Shown here piece by piece: positions 10,746 to 20,260 of a stretch of DNA of 64,000 nucleotides. The translations under genes were made by a program, and so were the position numbers. This DNA is from Terriglobia bacterium (GTDB lineage: Bacteria; Acidobacteriota; Terriglobia; Terriglobales; Acidobacteriaceae). How positions within the stretch are numbered: the first letter of the stretch is position 1; the number at the start of each line of letters is the position of its first letter. The stretch lies in assembly GCA_020073385.1 (NCBI GenBank), contig JAIQFH010000016.1, positions 1 to 64,000 on the forward strand, given 5' to 3'. The notes beneath the pieces are model-generated. The model was not told the DNA's origin. It did no database searches and was given only the letters and a program-made list of their open reading frames with translations.

Positions 10746-11270
10746 CTACTCGACAACGAGGCCGTCGGCTCGAAACTGTCCGATTACGACACTTACCCGG
10801 TGCCCCGGTTTCACAAGCCGGCCTTTGTTCGAGAATGCCATCCAGTAAATCTTGCCCGCCTCGGCCGTTCCACTTTGACGTAATTTGCCGATTTTCTCCA
10901 TGGATGGGACTACCAGTTTGACACCAGCTCCGGGGTCGATCAAGGATGGCTCGTTCCTCTTATCATTGAGAGCTTTCGCCTTCTCCGGATCAAGCACGCG
11001 GTAGGCAAATCGTATGATCTCGCCCGACTCCGCCGATTTTACCGAGAGAGTGTCAACGCCCCAGATGAGGGCGTAATACTGACGTGCGCTAGCGGATATC
11101 GGATGGGCCCGATACCGGTGTGGAACCACTTTCGTCGGAGGCGTCGCGGCCGGAGCCGCAGGCTTTTCATCGCCTTGAACCGATTGCGCTTGAGCGGGGG
11201 GGAAAACGAGAACGCTGGCGAGAACGGCTGTCAGCACCATCTTTGTGTTTACCACTGATTTGTTCGACAT
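10746..11270 (-). CDS. Secreted protein of unknown function
   Basis: The product is 174 residues from the ATG at 11270 (a GTG one codon earlier is also possible). It has an export signal (VLTAVLASVLVFPPAQAQ), a Pro/Ala-rich linker (about 30-50) and a conserved-looking globular part beginning HRYRAHPISASARQYYALIWGVD. The latter contains SGEIIRFAYRVLDPEKAKALND and GKIYWMAFSN, and ends in GHRVSVVIGQFRADGLVVE. I recognise no named family. The WMAFSN and Arg/Tyr-rich beta pattern suggests a small beta-barrel or beta-sandwich. It is the first gene of the group running to 8703, separated from the copper-protein operon by a strong hairpin, so it probably has its own promoter. Confidence 0.7.
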   Translation of the reverse strand: MSNKSVVNTKMVLTAVLASVLVFPPAQAQSVQGDEKPAAPAATPPTKVVPHRYRAHPISASARQYYALIWGVDTLSVKSAESGEIIRFAYRVLDPEKAKALNDKRNEPSLIDPGAGVKLVVPSMEKIGKLRQSGTAEAGKIYWMAFSNKGRLVKPGHRVSVVIGQFRADGLVVE

Positions 11271-11442
11271 CACCCTTGGTACTTGACCCGGTCCTTCTGC
11301 ATTCAGAATGCTAACTTACGGAGCTCGCTCCGGCAACGCCTTTCTTTTAAGTATTTCCTTCGAGGAAGCTAACCGTTCTCCGGAATCACCCGCGCTTTCC
11401 CTAGTGTTTGTTGTCCCAGCCTACGCTTTCTTTTGTTTGCGA

Positions 11443-11472
11443 GGCCGGGCATCCAGGTACGGATGCCCGGCC
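11443..11472 (-). terminator. Strong hairpin downstream of the giant cupredoxin-protein gene
   Basis: A perfect 12-bp stem (GGCCGGGCATCC/GGATGCCCGGCC) with a 6-nt loop begins 16 bp past the stop codon. There is no T-run on the minus strand, so termination may be Rho-assisted, or the stem may protect the 3' end of the long transcript. Confidence 0.5.
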
Positions 11473-11487
11473 CCACGGTTGCTCCAG

Positions 11488-14400
11488 TTACGGTGTTACC
11501 GTGAATTGCACAGCGTTGTTAATGGCAGTCGTACCGCCCGGGGTTACGACTCGAACGTTCCTGGTCGTAGTCGCCGCGCCAGCACCGACCGCGATGTTTG
11601 CCGTAAGCGAAGTACCAGCGGGATCGATCGAGGTGATGGTTATGGTCAGACCTCCTCCTGCTGTTACCGAGGTCGCGCCATTCAGGCCGGTGCCGGTAAT
11701 GGTCACCGGAACCGTTGCGCCTCGCGCTCCGCTGGTTGGATTGATCGACGCCACCGTCGGCAGCTGTACCGTGAACGTCACGGCATTGCTAGTTCCGCCT
11801 GGCGCATTGACGGTGACGTTACGATTACTAGCCGTAGCGCCAGCCGTCATTGTGAATGTCGCCGTGATCGTAGTGTCGTTCACCACAGCCAGATTGCTGA
11901 CGGTCACACCGGTGCCGGAGACGGTTATCCCCGTGGCACCGGTCAGGTTCGTGCCGGTGAGGGTCACTGGAACGGCCTGGCCGCGTCTGGCTGCACTGGG
12001 AACGATCGAGGTCAACGTCGGCGCGGCTGCAGTAGCGCCCCCGAACTCGACCGCACCTACGTCAACCGCGTTGTTCGACTTCCGCAGAGTGCCGAAGAAG
12101 TCATCCGTCGGCGCCGCTGCATAAGTCGTGCTGGAGTTGCCATTTGTGATGTAACCGATGGCCGGCGAACCCGCTGCCAACGAGTAGTCGCCGAGTACGG
12201 CGCCCGTTGACGGATTGGTCATCGACAATGGACCCCAACTGATGTTGATCCAGTTGTTGCCCTCGTCCACGGTCGCACCCGCTGTCAAGCTGAAGACGGG
12301 GACGGGCACGTTGGTTTCGTTCGTACCCGGCGGGACGTTGTACCATCCCGTGGCACCAGCCTCCGGCGGCCTCTTCGAGCCATTGCAGTACTGCGCGACA
12401 ACGCCTGGGCTGAAGGAAGCCGAGTTGGCCCGGAAGCCTGCGCCGCCTCCAGTATAGCCGGCGGTGCTGGTTAGCACCGACGCCTGGGGTGTGAATGTGA
12501 CCCCTGAGTTATGGTTGTTCGGTCCAGTGTCTCCACGAAGGCCGATATCCCAGTAGTTGAGCGCACTCGGAGGAGCGACGCACTGGCCGGTGCTGGCTTG
12601 ATTCAGCGGCGGAACCAGTGCGACGGTAGCCTGCTGGGCTCCTGTACCCGGCACTGTCACCGCGATGTTAAACGCACGGTTTTGCCAGAGCACATCGTTG
12701 TACAGAAGCGGGAACGAAACGGTCCTGCAAGCGCCATTGGTACGTCCACCAGGAGCAGTTCCTCCGACTCCATGTCCAGTCGGGCAGAGGATGTTCGTCG
12801 GCAGTGACGCCAGGAACTCTACAGTGTGACCGGCGCTCGAGAGCCCGGCAGGCTGGGGATCCGACAGCGGCACGCAGCGAAGCTGAGCGTGGGGGGGTAG
12901 GGGGTCGAGTGGGCAGGTCGTTGGCGCGCTGGCTTCAGGAGCAAAGAAGGCTCCGAACAGCGATCCTGACGACGCGGTGGAATCGTTGGATACGATCGTG
13001 TTGTTGATCAGGTTCACGACTAGTGAATCCTGCAACGACACGCCGCCGCCGTCCCAACCGGCCACGTTGTTGGTGATGATGTTGTTGGTGACGTTGACGG
13101 AGTACCAGCGTTCCGGGTTGTTGGGGAAGGTGCCCACTTCCGCACCATTGACACCCTGGAAGCGGAGGCCTCCGCCTGCGCCCGCTTCCGCAGCGTTGCC
13201 CATGATGAGGTTGGCATTGATTACAAGGTTGCGGCCGATGCCATCACCCACCGTACCAAAGGCGTGGGAGCAATCCGCATCCGGCTCTCCGGGACACGTG
13301 GGATCCGTATCCGGAGCGCTCATGATGAGCAGACCGCCTCCGTTGCTGGGTGTGGTTGGGTTCGTGGCCTGGTTGAACAGAATTGTGTTGTGTTGAATCT
13401 GGCCGTCCCAGACGAAGCCCAGCTGAGAAACTCCAGCGCCGTCGCCGGTGCTCAAGTTCCCGCACACCCAGTTGAAGTTGAACTGGTAGTTGTCAGAGCC
13501 CGAACAGATGGCCACGCCGCCCGCTCCGGACGGAGTTGCCGCGAACAATTCATCGCCCTCGGACGCGTTCGCTGTGATCGCGTTGTTGTGAATGTTCACA
13601 AACCGGTCAAAGCAGAACGGTAGCTCGGTGCCCGCGATGTTGCTGGTCTGGCAAGAGCCGGGGTCCGGGTTGATACCGCCTTGAGTGTAGGCACCAGGAT
13701 GTTCCCCTTGGCCGAGCGAAATGCCGCCCGCCAGTGTTCCCTGGTTGTTGTAAACGCGATTGTTGGCGATCTCCAGGTTGTGGGCCCATCCATGCACGTA
13801 GATGCCGCCGCCGCCCTGGGAGCTGTTGGTGATCGACAAGCCGTCAATGCGCGACGGGTTGCATTGGAAGCTGCTCGGGAACGGATTGGCATTGCCGCCG
13901 GATCCACTTCCGCTGCCGCAATCCTGGGGAACGTTCCTCAGAAGCGCGGTGCCGGCCGGGAAGCCGCCCGGCTCAGCGCCGTCGCTCCACGGGTCCAATC
14001 CATTGGGGACACGTACCCCTTTTGCAAGTACCGTAATGCCCGCTCCTTCATATGCTCCGAGCAGGGATGGTTCTTGCAGTTGTTCTGCCAGGTTGCCATT
14101 CAGCCCCGCGTCCCAGCCGACGGTGGCCTCTAGCGGCAAGCGATCGACCTGCGGATTAGACGTTGTTGGTTTGAAGCCAAACCAGCCATTTCCGCAGCCC
14201 GGGTCATACCCCTCCGGCACGCCCGTGGGGGCGAGTCCGAATAAGCAGACCACCTTCAAGCGCCAGTCGCTCAGCAAGAGGCCTGAAGGATGCATATTGG
14301 CGTCGATGATGGTGGAGGCAGCGCCGACACCTTGCAGCCGGACCGGCTTCCACATCAGCAATACCTCATGGTATTTACCGGGAGGCACGATGAGCAGGTC

Positions 14401-17400
14401 GCCCGGCTTGGCGGCGTCAATCGCGGACTGAATCGACTGGCCAGCCGTCAGTCTCGTGGGAGCCTTGCCGCCAATCGTTACGGTCACGGCATCAACCGAT
14501 TTCTTGCCGTTGCCGGCCGTGATGAGCAGTTCTCCACAGCGCGCGCCGTTGGCGGCGCCAGTGGGGCCTCCATATTGCTGTTGTTGCTGCACGGAACACG
14601 TCGGCACCTGATTGCCCGTGGTGTTCGGCAAGGTGACGACGATGGTGTCGTCACTCCAACTCGAGACGTTAGCTGTTATCCCACCGATGGTGACGCTTCC
14701 TGTGCCTTGTGTGGCGCCGAAGCCATAGTGACGGGTGACCGTCTTCTGATTGAACGGAGCCGTTGTGGACGAAGGCCCGGAGTAACCGTAGTTCGTCACG
14801 ATTTGGTCGCCCAACGAATGGATCGTGATGGGGTGAGTGGTTCCGGGTGCGGCGACCCAAGGGCCAACTCCGTCACCGTCCACCTCGCTGACCGCCGGGG
14901 TGGCATCCGGGTAGGCGCAGTCGGGATGGTTGTATTCTGCTGCGAACGAGGCCGTGGGGATAACCGGCGTATCCAAGTACGACGTCTGGCCAGGCATGAA
15001 GGTCCATTCATAGCAGAACTGGCTGTACGCCGACTGGTAGAACGGATCGGCGGTCGCGCCGTTGCCACGATCGTTCATGCACATGTCTAACGTGTTGGGT
15101 ATATAACCGCTCGGGTCGGGCGGGTTCACGGAAAAGCTCGAGAAAGTCAGGCCGTTGAAAATGCCGTGCTGGTCGGAATAGACGCGGCCGATTTCGTTCC
15201 CGGCCCAGTCCCTGACCCCTACCGGCAGGTTGGGGGGCGAGAACTTCTCGCCAAAGGTCGGCGAGAACGGATCGAATTCCGAAGTGAAGTCGTCCGTGAT
15301 GATGCCGCTGTAGTGCGCCGCGATGTGGGTCGAGCTGAACACATAGAACTTCGCCAGCACCGCCATCTGATCTTCAAGCAAGACTTCCTTGCGATCGCAA
15401 AGCGGACGCGAAGCTCCGGCAAATGGTGCGTTCTGCCCCGACAGTGGGAAGAGGCTCATGTAGTCGGGAACTGTACGGGTCGCGCCTACGCACGGCCAGA
15501 AGGTCTCGACGCTTCCCGTGTCACCCTCGTGGCGCGGTGTTACACCCTCGTTTGTTGTCTGGATCAGGGGATTGTTGGCGTTGTAGCTCGCCGCGACTGC
15601 GGCCTGGTCCGGCATGATGAAGATGTTGCCGAAGCCAGCGAACTGCGAGGTTACTGGCGCCTCGTACGTGTCGCCGAGCAGGATGTTCTTGTCCTCTTCC
15701 TTCACCAGTTCGTAGCCCGGAGGAACAATCATTTCGACGACGTACTTGCCGGCCGGCAGCATGGGCTGGCCGAAACGGTAGGGATCTGTCGCGTCCGGAT
15801 TCGGCACGCAGACTGAGCAGTTCGTGCCGGTTGGCTTTCCCGTCGTCGGATTCAGGCCGGTAACGCTGGGGAAGCTGTACATGCCGTCGTAAGGAGCCGG
15901 TTGCAGTTGGTTCCAGTTGTGCATGCCGTCATAGCACTTGTACTGGCCGCCGTTCGGTAGCGGGGTGACGGCGGGCCCGCCGTGCTGGGAGTTGTAGAAA
16001 TCCAACAAGTTGGGCTGGTTCAACAGCGTGTAATAGAAGGGATCGAGGGGATCCTGTCCCGGGCAGTTCATGTTGGGAACGTGATCGGAACGGAAGCCCT
16101 GGGCCCAGTCGTCCCAACTGCTGGTTTCGGTGCTATCCACCAGCTTGAGGGTCGGGGTGACTCCGTCTGCCGCGAAACCTTCCTGATAAAGGTTGATCTT
16201 GACATGCGGAACCTGGGGCTCCCACGTCAACTGGAGCAACAGTGCCGGGTCGTCAAACGGACGGGTTGAGGCATACACGACGTGGCCGTGGATGCCGCCG
16301 TTCTCACCGGCCGCAAAAGGTCTCTTGCCAAATTCCAGCAACTGGTTCTGCCCCATGAAATTCTGCCAACCGTAACTGGTAGCCCAAGGCGGATCGATTC
16401 GGCCAGTGGAGCCACCTGGGCCGCTGGAACCATTTGCGATCGGCCCGGTTGCAATCGAGAAACCAGTGCAGTCCGCATTATCGCAATAGACCGCGCCAGG
16501 AATCCGCAAGGCCGCAGGCAGAGGGAAATCTTCGGCGGTTCTGGCCAGGTTCAGCATTGAGGTGGAAGTGCCGCACGCCGGGTAGCCGCTTTGTCCGCAC
16601 CCGTACGGACCGGTGGAGCCGTCAACCGGGCCGCCTGCATCGTTGACTACGTGCGTGCCCGTGCTCTTATAGCGGGTAGAGTCGGTTTCCATCACGTACC
16701 AGTTGAAGATCGGGAAGACTTCGTTGAAGCCGGCGAAACCTTCCAGGTCGGTGCTGTTGAGGTTGGAGATACTGCCGTCGCGGTACCGGATGTTGGTCGG
16801 TACGAACGTGAGCCCCTGTTCGTTATCCTGCGATACGCCATCCCCGTTGATGTCAAAGAACGTCCGGGTGGAAAGGTTATTCTTCCAAGCGTTAACCGCT
16901 ATCTCCCCGATGTCGCAGATCGACCCGGAGGAACCCGGCCCATGACACAAAGTGCTGTTGGCAGAGCCTACGCGGACGGGTGTCGAAATTCCATCGACGA
17001 TCTCATCGTTCCACTGGTCGAAGATGGTGAGTCTCCAATCGCCAGCGGGGATCCCCGACATGGAGAAGGTGCCATCGGCAGCACACTTTGTGAACGCGAT
17101 GTCAGCGCCGTCAGGGCTTCCCAGGCTCACGTAGCACTGGGTGTAACTAAAGGTATCGTTCGTACCGGCGCCGTAGAGTCTCTCATCCGACGGGCGGCTC
17201 ATATGTACGCCCGTGACCGTTCCTTGCACGGTCTGAGTGCACGCTGGGGCACCGGGGCCGTTGCAAAGCGCAGTTCCTTGATCTTTGATGAACTGCGGAT
17301 TGGCAAAGCCGATCGATACGTGGAATGATCCTGGACCGAACTCCTGGAAGTATGCCGGCTCACCTGCCTTGATGAAGGCTTCGTGGTCCTTGCCACCGTC

Positions 17401-20238
17401 CAGTGTGTTGGTTTGCAGCCATTCCTCACCGGCCGCAATTCGGTCAGCTGCGGGTGTGGCTATGATGCCGTACCTTCCGGGGGGCATGTTCGCAACGATT
17501 GCCTGTCCCGCCAGTGGCGATAGAGTGACGCCATCTGCCTCGTACCTCGGGCAGACTGGGATCACGCCGGTAATGCCGGCATCGCTCGGGGTACCGTCAA
17601 ATCCTGTCGTCGGATTTGCCGTGATCGGGCATGCGTCCATGTGAGTGACCGGATCGACGCTTCCCGCCAGCGCGTTCGACAAAGGCTGGTTGAATTCATC
17701 GTAGGTCATTTGTCCGGCAGAGTCGCCCGACATGCCGACCAGGTCAATGATGGTGATATTGAACCCACCCAAGCCGGCCTCGTTGGGCGCCAATGTGTCG
17801 ACTCCGCCGCTGGCATCATGCTCGCCGTTGAGCGGATGATCGTCTTCGAACACGAACACCGAGACTTTGGCTGGTGGCTGGTTCTCGGGCTCGACCAGAA
17901 CATTTACGGGTGCGAAAGATCCGGTGCACGTTGTTGCTGGCGGCACCGGTGTGCAGGCGTTCGCGATCTGAGCGCCGCCCATGGCATGTCCCGGGTCCAT
18001 AGCATCGCCCGGCAGCACCGAGATGTAGTAGTGCTTGGTCGGATCCAGAACGACCTGGCTGGGATCCAGCGGTGTCTTGGTTGATCCAGGCCTGCAAATA
18101 CCATTGCCAACATCGCACACCGCGGACGCACCGAGGACGGACTGGCCACTTTCGCAGGAAATCGTCCCCACGCAACCCTGCGCTACGACTGGCATGTAGC
18201 TGGTGTGGAAGTTCGTCCCAAAGATGGCCGGGATGTTGTTCGTACCGGTCGAGATTGTAGGGCAGGTCGAGGGCAGGGGGTTCGTTTGGCAATTGGGGTC
18301 GACAAAGAAGGTGCGGTCTTCCTCAATAATCCAACGGTAGTCCTGATTGGTAAGTGGAGTCTTGATTCCATTGACCATCTCGACCAGCGTCACCTGAAGA
18401 TTGCTCGCCGCCGGGAAGTTGAGCGTGGCGGTCGCTAACGCTCCATTGGTTCCCTGGGAGTTCTGTGGAGTAAAAGTCAAGCTGTGCGAGCCCGAGGCAG
18501 CAACGGTAGCGGTGAACCCGCCATTCTCATCCATAGCAACCGTTCCGCCTACGAGAGCGGGAGCAGGGGAAGCGGCAATGGTCAGAGGATAGCCGGCTGC
18601 GTCCTTACAGAACGCAAGCACGCCAGGAGGCTTGATGCTCAAAGTTGTTGCGACGTTCGATGTGTACGTAGATGCGACGCAGGTAATGCCCGTCGCCGCC
18701 TCCATCGGTGCCGCGCCAAGTGTGACCAGAGCGCACGCGGTCGTTGAGTTGTTTGCGCAATACGTAAAGCTGGTCGGGGCCCCGAGATAGGTAAAGGTGC
18801 CGTCCGTGTTGAGAGTCAACCCGGCTGGCGCTGTGCCTGACACCTTGACGCCATAAACATTGACGTCATTCCCGATCAGGCCCTTGGCCGGATCCGATAC
18901 CGTCAGGGTCTTGCCCGCAATCAGGGCGTTATAGGTATCCGGATTGGCTACGGGGGCCGCCCCGAGTCCAGGAACCAAGGTCGGAAGCCCTGCGCCATTG
19001 ACGCTGATGTAGGCCAGCATGCCGGCGTCGCGCTCAGTCTTGTTGCCCGACAAACTCCCCGCGCGGTCGAAAATTGGGAGGGCGGTCCCGCCCGCGGCAG
19101 GTACGTTCAACATCACGTCGTAAGTCTTGCCAGCTGCCATGAATACTTCACTTTGTATGCGGCGAACGCCAGGGAGGGGATTGCCGTCTTCCGCAATCAA
19201 TCCGAAGCCTGAGGCTGCGGGCGTTCCCGTCAGGGCGCCAACAATCGACGGAATGTGCATCCGCAGGCCAGCATTCACCAGGCGCACCAATACGGTTCCA
19301 GTGAGTCCCGAGGCTGGCCCAGCCGGGAACAGCGAACTCGAGGGATTGCCCTTGTCAAAACCTACGCCGTTGATGAGGTAATAGACCGGCGTGTAGTTCA
19401 CGGCCGGCGGATAGCATTGATGGTAGGTGGCTGAACTTGGATTGCCGCAACCGCCGGGTTGCCCCGACCACACCATGGTCTCGCTGAACCCAGCCGTATT
19501 GACCGCGGTATTGACCGCGGTGTTCTGGACCGGGTCGATTTCACTGAACAGGAATGAGGCATCCGCGTTGTAAGTCACAGCGGGGTAAGCTGTGCCTGCG
19601 ACGGCTCCTGCGGGCGCGGTCGTAACCACCACCATGCCGTACAGACCCATGGGCCCCTGAATTGAGGGGTGCGTGCCCGACTCAAGCAGGTACGTGCCGG
19701 GGCGAGGCGTTGTCCACGTCAGACTGGTTGTCGCTCCCGCAGCCACTTCCGTGGAGAACGACTGAACGCGCACCTCCTGGGGTGGCGGAACATTCGTTGT
19801 AGTGGGGTCCGCGGCCGGCCATGTGGCGCCTTGCGTGGCGTGCTCGGGACTCAGTGTATGGGTCGCCGCCGTTCCCAAGCCGCCGCCCAACTGACCTACG
19901 ATGGTCAGCGACGTAGGTACGCTGTTGCTACCGAAGGTCAGACTGTTCGTGAGGTTGATCTGCAGGGTCTCTCCCGTGGGTACGGTAATCACCACAGGTG
20001 ACCAGCCTGCCGCCGTCGGATTCGACTTGGCGCAGGTTGCGGTTGAAGTGGCCACGACCGTGCCGCAGCTGTAGCCCCACATCGGGACCGCCGCGCCATC
20101 GGGCATGGTGATGGTGGTTGGTCCCGCGGTCAGATTGATCTGCTGCTGGGCGACGGCCCAACTCGCTCCAAGGAGGAGAACCATTACCGCCAGTACTGCT
20201 GTTTTCAAAGTTGCTTTGGGATGATTGAATCGCATCAC
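11488..20238 (-). CDS. Giant secreted multidomain protein: cupredoxin pair, SdrD-B-like and Ig-like regions, parallel beta-helix, two IPT/TIG domains
   Basis: The product is 2,916 residues. Order by position: signal peptide to about residue 30 (ending AVAQ); two cupredoxin-like domains to about 420 (with MPDGAAVPMWGYSC, PRPGTYLLESGTHP, GPMGLYGMVVV); a cadherin/Ig-like region near 430-520; Cys-containing beta regions; SdrD B-like segments near 790 (FVFEDDHPLNG) and 1125 (FFDINGDGVSQDNEQG); an IPT-like repeat near 1850; a right-handed beta-helix from about 1930 to 2620 (SIQSAIDAAKPGD, GVGAASTIID, repeated NNIITNN-type turns); and two C-terminal IPT/TIG domains (about 2736-2916). The HxH copper motifs expected in active oxidases are absent from its cupredoxin domains, so it is more likely a surface scaffold or partner. 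No CxxCH heme motif was seen. It is the third gene of the operon, 22 bp after the preceding one. An outer-surface location is inferred. Confidence 0.85.
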   Translation of the reverse strand: MMRFNHPKATLKTAVLAVMVLLLGASWAVAQQQINLTAGPTTITMPDGAAVPMWGYSCGTVVATSTATCAKSNPTAAGWSPVVITVPTGETLQINLTNSLTFGSNSVPTSLTIVGQLGGGLGTAATHTLSPEHATQGATWPAADPTTTNVPPPQEVRVQSFSTEVAAGATTSLTWTTPRPGTYLLESGTHPSIQGPMGLYGMVVVTTAPAGAVAGTAYPAVTYNADASFLFSEIDPVQNTAVNTAVNTAGFSETMVWSGQPGGCGNPSSATYHQCYPPAVNYTPVYYLINGVGFDKGNPSSSLFPAGPASGLTGTVLVRLVNAGLRMHIPSIVGALTGTPAASGFGLIAEDGNPLPGVRRIQSEVFMAAGKTYDVMLNVPAAGGTALPIFDRAGSLSGNKTERDAGMLAYISVNGAGLPTLVPGLGAAPVANPDTYNALIAGKTLTVSDPAKGLIGNDVNVYGVKVSGTAPAGLTLNTDGTFTYLGAPTSFTYCANNSTTACALVTLGAAPMEAATGITCVASTYTSNVATTLSIKPPGVLAFCKDAAGYPLTIAASPAPALVGGTVAMDENGGFTATVAASGSHSLTFTPQNSQGTNGALATATLNFPAASNLQVTLVEMVNGIKTPLTNQDYRWIIEEDRTFFVDPNCQTNPLPSTCPTISTGTNNIPAIFGTNFHTSYMPVVAQGCVGTISCESGQSVLGASAVCDVGNGICRPGSTKTPLDPSQVVLDPTKHYYISVLPGDAMDPGHAMGGAQIANACTPVPPATTCTGSFAPVNVLVEPENQPPAKVSVFVFEDDHPLNGEHDASGGVDTLAPNEAGLGGFNITIIDLVGMSGDSAGQMTYDEFNQPLSNALAGSVDPVTHMDACPITANPTTGFDGTPSDAGITGVIPVCPRYEADGVTLSPLAGQAIVANMPPGRYGIIATPAADRIAAGEEWLQTNTLDGGKDHEAFIKAGEPAYFQEFGPGSFHVSIGFANPQFIKDQGTALCNGPGAPACTQTVQGTVTGVHMSRPSDERLYGAGTNDTFSYTQCYVSLGSPDGADIAFTKCAADGTFSMSGIPAGDWRLTIFDQWNDEIVDGISTPVRVGSANSTLCHGPGSSGSICDIGEIAVNAWKNNLSTRTFFDINGDGVSQDNEQGLTFVPTNIRYRDGSISNLNSTDLEGFAGFNEVFPIFNWYVMETDSTRYKSTGTHVVNDAGGPVDGSTGPYGCGQSGYPACGTSTSMLNLARTAEDFPLPAALRIPGAVYCDNADCTGFSIATGPIANGSSGPGGSTGRIDPPWATSYGWQNFMGQNQLLEFGKRPFAAGENGGIHGHVVYASTRPFDDPALLLQLTWEPQVPHVKINLYQEGFAADGVTPTLKLVDSTETSSWDDWAQGFRSDHVPNMNCPGQDPLDPFYYTLLNQPNLLDFYNSQHGGPAVTPLPNGGQYKCYDGMHNWNQLQPAPYDGMYSFPSVTGLNPTTGKPTGTNCSVCVPNPDATDPYRFGQPMLPAGKYVVEMIVPPGYELVKEEDKNILLGDTYEAPVTSQFAGFGNIFIMPDQAAVAASYNANNPLIQTTNEGVTPRHEGDTGSVETFWPCVGATRTVPDYMSLFPLSGQNAPFAGASRPLCDRKEVLLEDQMAVLAKFYVFSSTHIAAHYSGIITDDFTSEFDPFSPTFGEKFSPPNLPVGVRDWAGNEIGRVYSDQHGIFNGLTFSSFSVNPPDPSGYIPNTLDMCMNDRGNGATADPFYQSAYSQFCYEWTFMPGQTSYLDTPVIPTASFAAEYNHPDCAYPDATPAVSEVDGDGVGPWVAAPGTTHPITIHSLGDQIVTNYGYSGPSSTTAPFNQKTVTRHYGFGATQGTGSVTIGGITANVSSWSDDTIVVTLPNTTGNQVPTCSVQQQQQYGGPTGAANGARCGELLITAGNGKKSVDAVTVTIGGKAPTRLTAGQSIQSAIDAAKPGDLLIVPPGKYHEVLLMWKPVRLQGVGAASTIIDANMHPSGLLLSDWRLKVVCLFGLAPTGVPEGYDPGCGNGWFGFKPTTSNPQVDRLPLEATVGWDAGLNGNLAEQLQEPSLLGAYEGAGITVLAKGVRVPNGLDPWSDGAEPGGFPAGTALLRNVPQDCGSGSGSGGNANPFPSSFQCNPSRIDGLSITNSSQGGGGIYVHGWAHNLEIANNRVYNNQGTLAGGISLGQGEHPGAYTQGGINPDPGSCQTSNIAGTELPFCFDRFVNIHNNAITANASEGDELFAATPSGAGGVAICSGSDNYQFNFNWVCGNLSTGDGAGVSQLGFVWDGQIQHNTILFNQATNPTTPSNGGGLLIMSAPDTDPTCPGEPDADCSHAFGTVGDGIGRNLVINANLIMGNAAEAGAGGGLRFQGVNGAEVGTFPNNPERWYSVNVTNNIITNNVAGWDGGGVSLQDSLVVNLINNTIVSNDSTASSGSLFGAFFAPEASAPTTCPLDPLPPHAQLRCVPLSDPQPAGLSSAGHTVEFLASLPTNILCPTGHGVGGTAPGGRTNGACRTVSFPLLYNDVLWQNRAFNIAVTVPGTGAQQATVALVPPLNQASTGQCVAPPSALNYWDIGLRGDTGPNNHNSGVTFTPQASVLTSTAGYTGGGAGFRANSASFSPGVVAQYCNGSKRPPEAGATGWYNVPPGTNETNVPVPVFSLTAGATVDEGNNWINISWGPLSMTNPSTGAVLGDYSLAAGSPAIGYITNGNSSTTYAAAPTDDFFGTLRKSNNAVDVGAVEFGGATAAAPTLTSIVPSAARRGQAVPVTLTGTNLTGATGITVSGTGVTVSNLAVVNDTTITATFTMTAGATASNRNVTVNAPGGTSNAVTFTVQLPTVASINPTSGARGATVPVTITGTGLNGATSVTAGGGLTITITSIDPAGTSLTANIAVGAGAATTTRNVRVVTPGGTTAINNAVQFTVTP

Positions 20239-20260
20239 TCTCTCCTCAGTTCCTCAGTAG

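Noticed and set aside
11308-12210. 300-codon plus-strand frame, and similar long frames at 14290-15090, 15166-15816 and 16591-17328
   Set aside because: All are antisense to the giant cupredoxin protein, whose minus-strand frame is unbroken for 2,916 codons with signal peptide and domain structure.
11488-20238. Possible c-type heme sites in the giant protein
   Set aside because: Cys pairs such as CSVC occur, but no CxxCH motif was found.
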